Shown here piece by piece: positions 63,468 through 64,000 of a stretch of DNA of 64,000 bases. Source of the DNA: an uncultured Mucilaginibacter sp. (GTDB lineage: Bacteria; Bacteroidota; Bacteroidia; Sphingobacteriales; Sphingobacteriaceae). A program made the translations under genes and the position numbers. Within the stretch, counting starts at the first letter, position 1; each line of letters starts with the position of its first letter. The stretch spans positions 372,001-436,000 of the forward strand of contig NZ_CAJYGQ010000006.1 in the NCBI RefSeq assembly GCF_913773635.1, in the 5' to 3' direction. Under the pieces are notes generated by a model. It searched no databases, had not been told where the DNA came from, and saw only the letters and a program-made list of their open reading frames with translations.

Positions 63468-64000
63468 ATGACTGAAGAACTCATTCTTAAATACAACAAC
63501 CATCGGCAAAAAGCCGCCGGTTATGATGTCGATAACATTAACGGCTTGTATGATAAATATGCAACAACGTTTACGGGTTTTAACATGTTATATAATGAGG
63601 TTCCCGCCTCACTTGCAAAACTAAATGTAAAATTGAGAGCTAAAGATGACGATAACCATAAAGCAACAGACCTGGTTGCACAATATTTAGGTGAAGAAAA
63701 TATTTATAACCTTTTTTTGGAAAGTGGGAATGAGAAAGACATTCAATCCATAATCTGGGTAATAGAAGAAGGCTATTTTAACATCGTACTTGACAAAGAA
63801 GGCAATTCTAAGGCAGAACGGGACAAAGCTTTGCTTGCGGGCCTGAAATCCGAATCGCCGGAAGAAAAAATAATGGCAATTTTAAAGACTATTTATGCCG
63901 TCAGGAACAATATGTTTCACGGCAACAAAGACATTCAAGAATATCAGCGCTTTTTATTAGAACCCGTTCTAAATCTACTCCAAACGCTAAGCGCACATCT
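63468..64000 (+). CDS. HEPN-motif protein, partial (cut by window edge)
   Basis: The frame opens at ATG 63468 (MTEELILKYNNHRQKAAGYD) and stays open to the edge, giving at least 177 residues. It is helical throughout (e.g. TDLVAQYLGEENIYNLFLES). At residues 146-151 it reads RNNMFH, the R-x4-H ribonuclease signature of HEPN domains, followed by HGNKDIQEYQRF as in Apea-like HEPN proteins (xRNNxFHGNK). HEPN proteins are often RNases in toxin-antitoxin, abortive infection or CRISPR-linked systems; many are also inactive. Paired with the 63250 gene at 2 bases. C-terminus unseen. Confidence 0.7.
   Translation, partial: MTEELILKYNNHRQKAAGYDVDNINGLYDKYATTFTGFNMLYNEVPASLAKLNVKLRAKDDDNHKATDLVAQYLGEENIYNLFLESGNEKDIQSIIWVIEEGYFNIVLDKEGNSKAERDKALLAGLKSESPEEKIMAILKTIYAVRNNMFHGNKDIQEYQRFLLEPVLNLLQTLSAH

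Overview
The window looks like chromosomal DNA of a Bacteroidota bacterium of the Sphingobacteriaceae type (Mucilaginibacter or Pedobacter-like). This is an inference from content: many '..Q'-ending signal peptides and SCXX lipoproteins, a TonB-dependent receptor with a carboxypeptidase-like N-terminal domain followed by a DUF4374 lipoprotein, a CzcA-CzcC fusion, DUF6660, DUF4142, TIGR03643 and TIGR03915/TIGR03916 proteins, promoters of the TAnnTTTG type, and a fairly AT-rich background. No rRNA gene, intact tRNA gene, CRISPR array, transposase or integrase was seen.

Layout. 0-9.5 kb is housekeeping: folD (cut by the left edge), lepA, a fructosamine kinase, an SRAP/YedK protein, a GNAT enzyme, a GH15 enzyme, a cold-shock protein, an MFS carrier and hemF. 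9.5-18.1 kb has two lipoproteins, gyrA leading into two secreted TPR proteins, a DUF4256 protein and a DUF4142 lipoprotein. 18.2-27.8 kb has ppc, an FUSC-family membrane protein, a TPR-membrane / TPR-AAA ATPase pair, and the TIGR03915/TIGR03916 (radical SAM) pair. 27.9-30.9 kb has ohr, a Cys/Met PLP enzyme, and hydrophilic or Arg/Asn-rich hypotheticals. 31-39 kb is sugar-related: a sorbosone-dehydrogenase-like secreted protein, an FAH-family hydrolase with an aldo/keto reductase, GH39 and GH43 in tandem, and a GH5 mannanase-like enzyme. 39-48 kb has a Na+/H+ antiporter, then a redox/regulator cluster: HxlR with a quinone-reductase-like protein, TetR with an SDR, a second TetR with an NmrA-like protein, and a TetX-like flavin monooxygenase next to an AraC regulator. 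Both TetR genes have a palindromic operator at their own start and a matching copy in front of the next gene, so each pair can be read as a self-contained regulon.

48-54 kb has a lipoprotein, then a TonB receptor/DUF4374 unit preceded by a 655-base leader with strong RNA-like structure. 54.1-55.0 kb is a gene-poor junction with a long perfect hairpin, other inverted repeats and a 22-base tRNA 3'-end-like fragment, probably an attachment-site scar. 55-63.1 kb is a heavy-metal resistance operon on the minus strand (DUF6660, CzcA-CzcC fusion, CzcB, Zn/Cd/Co P-type ATPase), visibly richer in G+C than most of the window and probably transferred. The right end holds a small unknown protein followed at 2 bases by a gene with an R-x4-H HEPN motif, cut by the edge.

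Most intergenic ends carry clear hairpin terminators, so transcription units can be drawn with reasonable confidence. Functions come from family motifs read by eye; no database search was run.
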